A DNA stretch of 64,000 nucleotides from Podarcis raffonei (Eukaryota; Chordata; Lepidosauria; Squamata; Lacertidae), in the NCBI RefSeq assembly GCF_027172205.1, contig NC_070614.1, forward strand, positions 35,206,001 to 35,270,000, in the 5' to 3' direction. The translations under genes were made by a program, and so were the position numbers. This document shows positions 63,676 through 64,000 of the stretch, piece by piece (positions within the stretch are counted from its first letter, which is position 1; each line of letters opens with the position of its first letter). A model generated the notes under the pieces. It saw only the letters and a program-made list of their open reading frames with translations, was not told the origin of the DNA and ran no database searches.

Positions 63676-64000
63676 AATTATTATAGGCCAGGCTGAGATG
63701 CTCAGTTGCCCAAAGCCACCAAATGAGATTTAATGGCTGCTCAATATCCAATGCCTTGAATCCATTTGGTCTGAAGCCCAAGCTTGCCCACAAGTCAAAA
63801 GCTCTGCCTTAATTCCCACAAGTACAGAATTCATGTAAAACATTTCTATCCCTTTGCAGTGTGCTGTTGTGGTTAGGGGACATGGGATCTATATTACTCT
63901 GGATTAAAAAACCTGTCTCCTGCACCTATCAGTTTCTGTTTTATTAACTCTGCAATTGTAACAGTCCCATTTGAGAGATCTGGTTCCTTGCCATGCCACA
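63676..64000. other. Intergenic to window end, no gene seen
   Basis: No feature I can support. Confidence 0.4.

Overview
The window is nuclear DNA from a squamate reptile, most likely a lizard. Interspersed repeats give the clearest evidence. There are six tRNA-derived SINEs whose 3' ends share the BovB/RTE LINE tail (the Sauria-SINE pattern), two BovB fragments plus a short BovB tail, L2- and CR1-type LINE ends, a young L1, and many short DNA transposons. Genes have many exons with GT-AG introns. I cannot name the species.

Layout. 1-11.7 kb is a rearranged, GC-rich accessory region. It holds four copies or remnants of a small three-exon gene family that I do not recognise: an intact-looking minus-strand copy at 419-932, a nearly intact plus-strand copy at 7991-8517, and broken ones near 4.9-5.05 kb and 10.6-11.7 kb. 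Among them lie two 370-bp LTRs of one family (one attached to a provirus running off the left edge, one solo), a Ty3/Gypsy pol fossil, a 495-bp duplicated block and two copies of an element with a long internal palindrome. 13.3-18.3 kb is a minus-strand SCAN zinc-finger gene (four exons, 486 aa), with a BovB insertion just past its stop. 18.3-27.8 kb is repeat-rich intergenic DNA with a CpG island at about 23.2-24.1 kb. 27.8-38.3 kb is a plus-strand SCAN zinc-finger gene (four coding exons, 871 aa). 38.3-49.5 kb is a repeat field with L2, hAT MITE and L1 insertions. 49.5-55.5 kb is an intact SULT1-type cytosolic sulfotransferase gene (seven coding exons, 295 aa). 55.6-64 kb holds repeats only.

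The two SCAN zinc-finger genes are paralogues with the same exon plan: a SCAN exon ending in phase 0, a 127-nt exon ending in phase 1 that looks like a decayed KRAB A-box, a short linker exon beginning [11 protein letters not shown], and a zinc-finger exon. An orphan copy of the linker exon at 9.9 kb shows that a third relative once existed here. The sulfotransferase is unrelated metabolically. Exon joins were worked out by eye from splice sites and reading phase, and no expression data support them.
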